Part shown: one piece after another, positions 60,935 to 64,000 of the stretch
How the letters are laid out: each line of letters begins with the position of its first letter
How positions within the stretch are numbered: position 1 is the first letter of the stretch
From: an uncultured Collinsella sp.
GTDB lineage: Bacteria > Actinomycetota > Coriobacteriia > Coriobacteriales > Coriobacteriaceae
Length of the DNA: 64,000 nt
Direction of reading: 5' to 3'
NCBI GenBank assembly: GCA_958451615.1
Contig: CAUDQR010000005.1
Coordinates: forward strand, 1 to 64,000
Notes under the pieces: generated by a model
The model's input: the letters and a program-made list of their open reading frames with translations, nothing else
Told to the model about the DNA's origin: nothing
The model's database searches: none
Translations under genes and position numbers: made by a program

Positions 60935-61039
60935 AGCTAGTCACTCCAAAAATGAGGGTGGGCTCGCGTGAATCAACGGCAAGCCCACCACATGCAATCT
61001 GCCGCGGGGTTTTCGGCAGCTTACATCCCAAATAATTGT

Positions 61040-62410
61040 CTACTCCACTACTGCCTCTTCATCAGGGCGATACAGGATGTAAACGAGAACGAAGTTAAGA
61101 ATTAAACCGACGACATTGCAAAGAATTGCGCCGATGAGGCTGCTCATATCACCAGAAGGATCCATATAACCGGGGAAGCTAAAAATGCCGCTCGACGTCA
61201 TAACGAACGTACAGGTGTTGAAAATCGCCGGGATAACAGCACTGATTGCTCCGGCGACCATGGAAGCGATAATGATCTTCTTGTGCTCCAAGATGATGCC
61301 GTACAGCGCCGGTTCCGTAATCCCGAAAAAGCCCGTAATGGCACAGCTGAACCCAAGACTCTTTTCACTCGGGTCCTTCGAGCGGAGGGCAAACGCCAAA
61401 CAAGCGCCGACAACACCCATGCTGCAGCAGAGAAGTCCAAGGATAGGATCGGAGCCGACGGTCATAATATTGTTGATGGAAAGCACGATCAGGGCCCAAT
61501 GGAGTCCAAGGGGGATCATAACGAGACCGAATATCGGCCCGAGAATAACGCCGCAAAGGACGGGGCTGAACTGATAGACCGCCAGCACTGCAGTCGCAAG
61601 CAAAGAGCTCGCCTGCTGAATAACGGGGCCGATCACAAGGAGCGAGACGGGGGCGGCAACAGCAACCGTCAGGAACGGGACGAGCGCAAATGCCACAACA
61701 TCGGGAAGAACCGCCCGCAGCCACTTATTAAGAACGGATGCGAACCAAGCCGCCACGATAGCAGGAAACACCGTGGAGGAATAGCTCACCATTGTGAACT
61801 TCATGCCGAGCAAATCCAGCGCATCGCCCGCTCCGGCCGCAGCAACGAAAGTCGGATAAATCAGGATTGCACCGAGTACCGCACCGATATATCGATCGGT
61901 TCCAAAGAACTGAGCAGCAGATGATCCGACAAGAACGGGCAGAAAATACATGCAGGCATTTCCCATGCCGTACAGCAGAGTGTATATTCCGCTCTCGGCG
62001 GAAACAGCACCCGCCGTCGTCAGAATACTAAGGACGGCGTTTATCATTCCGCATGCGATCAAGGCAGGAAGAACGGGCATCATGATGCCGCTGATGAGCT
62101 TCATTAGCTTTCCCAGAAAGCCCTTAGTCTCTCCTTCGCTTGCCTCGGAATCTCCGGCATCAATCCCGGTTTCCTTGGCAACGACTTCATAGACCTTATC
62201 GACCTTAGGTCCCACAATCACCTGATATTGCCCCGCGGAATGGCGAATGTCGATCACGCCATCAATCGCCTTGACTTTTGCATCGTCTACGATGCTTTCG
62301 TCCTTAAGGTTGAACCTTAAACGAGTCATGCAGTGAGCTACAAATGTAACGTTGTCTGCGCCGCCCACCATCTCGAGAATCTCGGCAGCGAGCTTGGTTG
62401 TATCTGCCAT
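61040..62410 (-). CDS. PTS beta-glucoside-type EIIBC permease
   Basis: 456 residues. EIIB (about 1-85) with Cys in VAHCMTRLRFNL; EIIC (about 100-450) with GAILIYPTF, PLGLHWALIVLSIN and GFFGITEPALYGI. No EIIA. ATG 62410 is placed with GGGAG upstream (11 nt, rather far; ATG 62428 is possible). Follows the broken bglG gene by 68 bases with a small hairpin (GCAAAG/CTTTGC, 62453-62471). Confidence 0.9.
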   Translation of the reverse strand: MADTTKLAAEILEMVGGADNVTFVAHCMTRLRFNLKDESIVDDAKVKAIDGVIDIRHSAGQYQVIVGPKVDKVYEVVAKETGIDAGDSEASEGETKGFLGKLMKLISGIMMPVLPALIACGMINAVLSILTTAGAVSAESGIYTLLYGMGNACMYFLPVLVGSSAAQFFGTDRYIGAVLGAILIYPTFVAAAGAGDALDLLGMKFTMVSYSSTVFPAIVAAWFASVLNKWLRAVLPDVVAFALVPFLTVAVAAPVSLLVIGPVIQQASSLLATAVLAVYQFSPVLCGVILGPIFGLVMIPLGLHWALIVLSINNIMTVGSDPILGLLCCSMGVVGACLAFALRSKDPSEKSLGFSCAITGFFGITEPALYGIILEHKKIIIASMVAGAISAVIPAIFNTCTFVMTSSGIFSFPGYMDPSGDMSSLIGAILCNVVGLILNFVLVYILYRPDEEAVVE

Positions 62411-62478
62411 AAATACCATTTCTCCCATGTTGAGTTTTATATGTAACCATCAGCAAAGCGCGCGCCTTTGCCAACTAA

Positions 62479-63318
62479 TTACCTTGTTTTCGATGCAATT
62501 CGATTGATGTGCATCATGAGGTAGAGTCTTTCTTCGTCTATAAGTTCCCGCCCCGTCAGTCGGCTGAGAACAGAAGCAATATCATCGGCGCACATTGATG
62601 CCACCGGATATTCGTCTTTGAGCGAGAGGTACATCTTGCGGTTGTCGCTCACGATGCTTTCGCCAGAGTTCAACCTATTGAATAAGTACTGAAGATGGGT
62701 TGCGAACCTTGCGTAATCGAAACCTTCCCGATCAACTTGAATGCCAAGCCGATTTTCAACAGCAACGGTTGACTCCTCCAGAACACGATCGTAGATATCC
62801 GCGCTAAACTCTTTAACTACTTCGCATGAGTCCGAATCGGCCATGTTATTGATAAACGCCATGGCAATTCCAACTGCCTCATGAGCTGGAAGCCTAACGT
62901 TAAGACGTTTCCTGATTATCTTAAGTGCATACTCGCCGATTCTAAATTCGACGGGTTATTGTTGGCGGACATCAAACGATAAAGGCATGCGGACAACGAT
63001 ATTTTGCTCTTTGCGCTTAACCGCATACGCGATATGGTCCGCAAGGATAAACGGCAAATTAGGGCTCACCTCATAAGACAGCAAACCTGTCGACATATCA
63101 ATAACATCCGAGGTAAGCTCGAGAAGCTCGTCGGGGACCTCGTCAACGAGAGCGATGTAGCGAGAGCTAACGTTATAAAACGTTCGTTGAATCTCCGAAA
63201 GAGGGACCTCGTCTCCGACATTCTTAAACCCCAGACCACGGCCGAATGCAACCAACTGTCTGCCATTTCCATCGACGCAGAGGACAGCGCTGGTATTAAT
63301 TCGTTTAACAATTTCCAT
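62479..63318 (-). pseudogene. bglG: BglG/LicT-family antiterminator with in-frame ochre codon
   Basis: From ATG 63318 (GGGGGGACAC before it): CAT RNA-binding domain (MEIVKRINTSAVLCVDGNGR...AFGRGLGF), then PRD1 up to SFDVRQQ, TAA at 62956-62958, then the same frame resumes PVEFRIGEYALKIIRKRLNV and runs through PRD2 to 62479. Family members have Tyr at the stop position (YP-EF), so a TAT/TAC-to-TAA change is likely. The N-terminal 120-residue product keeps the RNA-binding domain. Confidence 0.85.
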
Positions 63319-63339
63319 GTGTCCCCCCCTAAACAGAAC

Positions 63340-63397
63340 AAGGCTCCCGAAGCAGAATCCGACAATCAATGTCGACAGATGCTGCTTCAGGAGCCTT
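63340..63397 (-). promoter_or_regulatory. Leader hairpin before bglG (candidate antitermination site)
   Basis: AAGGCTCC-CGAAGCAG pairs with CTGCTTC-AGGAGCCTT (16 bp, about one mismatch) in the 5' leader, followed on the minus strand by TTGTTCTGTTT. This fits an autoregulated terminator as found before licT/bglG genes; a RAT overlapping its 5' arm (AGAGTGATATTCAGGCAAGG) is possible but not a close match. Confidence 0.55.
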
Positions 63398-63518
63398 GCC
63401 TGAATATCACTCTGAGGACTAGTTTAAGCGAGCTAGTGCTAATGACCTCGAATAAACACTTCTAAACAGTTAAACGGTCGATATCTCCGTGTGAACGGTT
63501 TGGAGGCAGAGGGCGGCC

Positions 63519-64000
63519 CTATGTCTGCTGATAGTGCAGGTGCTTCTCGTCGATATCGGCCAGGTCACGGTCGAGATAGCGGCGCGCGAGCCAGTTTGCC
63601 ATGGGGAGGTTCTGGTCCAGGTAGTTGCCGCACTCCTCGGGAGCGGCGCCGGGGACATCACCCTCAAAGCCAGCGACGAACTCGAACAGCTCGCGTACGA
63701 GCGGCAAGATCTCCTCGCTCGTCAGCTCGCCAAAGACAACCAGGTAAAAGCCCGTGCGGCAGCCCATGGGGCCAAAGTAGACGATACGGCTCGACCACTC
63801 GGCATGATTGCGGAGGAACGTGGCACCCAGATGCTCGATGGTGTGGCACTCCGCCGTGTTCATGACCGGCTCCTTGTTAGGCGTGGTCAGGCGCAGATCA
63901 AAGGTGGTGACGGCAGCGCCGGTCGCCGGATCGCGGTCGATGCGGCTCACATACACGCCGGGCTCGAGCAGCAGATGGTCAACGGAAAAACTCGCGATGC
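63519..64000 (-). CDS. luxS: S-ribosylhomocysteine lyase LuxS, 5' end outside the window
   Basis: About 160 residues visible; the first few codons lie beyond the window end. The frame reads FSVDHLLLEPGVYVSRIDRD, then NTAECHTIEHLGATFLRNH (metal-binding HXXEH) and GPMGCRTGFYLVVFG with the catalytic Cys region. It splits S-ribosylhomocysteine to homocysteine and DPD, the autoinducer-2 precursor, in the methyl cycle. The C-terminus is normal. Confidence 0.96.
   Translation of the reverse strand, partial: IASFSVDHLLLEPGVYVSRIDRDPATGAAVTTFDLRLTTPNKEPVMNTAECHTIEHLGATFLRNHAEWSSRIVYFGPMGCRTGFYLVVFGELTSEEILPLVRELFEFVAGFEGDVPGAAPEECGNYLDQNLPMANWLARRYLDRDLADIDEKHLHYQQT

Noticed and set aside
63319..63518. 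A clear LicT-type RAT sequence before bglG
   Set aside because: A terminator-like hairpin is present but the 5' segment only loosely resembles known RAT sequences, so only the hairpin is reported.

Overview
The window looks like the chromosome of a gut actinobacterium of class Coriobacteriia, most like Collinsella. Coding DNA is about 60-65% GC. The dnaK-grpE-dnaJ-hspR order is typically actinobacterial. There is a strong sugar-PTS and beta-glucosidase load, a 4Fe-4S ferredoxin, hydrogenase maturation genes and luxS. The genus call is inference from gene content and style; no rRNA or tRNA gene was seen to confirm it.

Layout. 0-12 kb: heat-shock block with clpB, an aconitase-family hydratase, and the dnaK-grpE-dnaJ-hspR operon; clpB and dnaK share a 25-bp inverted repeat at their promoters. 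12.5-17 kb: small ferredoxin, then the quinolinate/NAD operon nadA-nadB-nadC-niaR with a palindrome over its promoter. 17-21 kb: repeat-rich scar with a 209-bp inverted-terminal element, a decayed IS3 remnant cut by an intact IS3-family element, a membrane protein and the tail of an AgrC-like kinase. 21-29 kb: thioredoxin, nikR, and hypF-hypC-hypD-hypE (no hypA or hypB here), then a HAD phosphatase. 29-48 kb: carbohydrate region with a stand-alone PTS EIIA, a 6-phospho-beta-glucosidase and its AraC regulator, GH106-like and GH140-like glycosidases, an RpiR regulator, PTS EIIBC, an esterase and a Sde182-like protein, interrupted by pyrE and mgtA. 48.5-53 kb: four-gene zinc-ribbon/SPFH/lipoprotein operon. 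53-57 kb: translationally coupled sensor, histidine kinase and LuxR-type regulator, with an in-frame amber codon in the kinase gene. 57-63.5 kb: second beta-glucoside locus (bglG, EIIBC, esterase, DUF4867 protein, GH1), AT-richer at its upstream end and with an in-frame ochre codon in bglG. 63.5-64 kb: luxS, cut by the window end.

How parts may work together. Both EIIBC permeases lack an EIIA domain, so the single EIIA at 30.2-30.7 kb is a plausible shared phosphodonor. The two GH1 genes have nearly superimposable promoters (two conserved boxes and a GATACT -10 at matching spacings), which suggests one activator, probably the adjacent AraC protein, drives both.

The most unusual content is intergenic. 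Several families of palindromic elements recur. One has three copies, all between convergent genes, with fixed unpaired motifs and compensatory stem changes, as expected of a structured RNA. Names of protein families come from recognition of motifs by eye; no database search was run.
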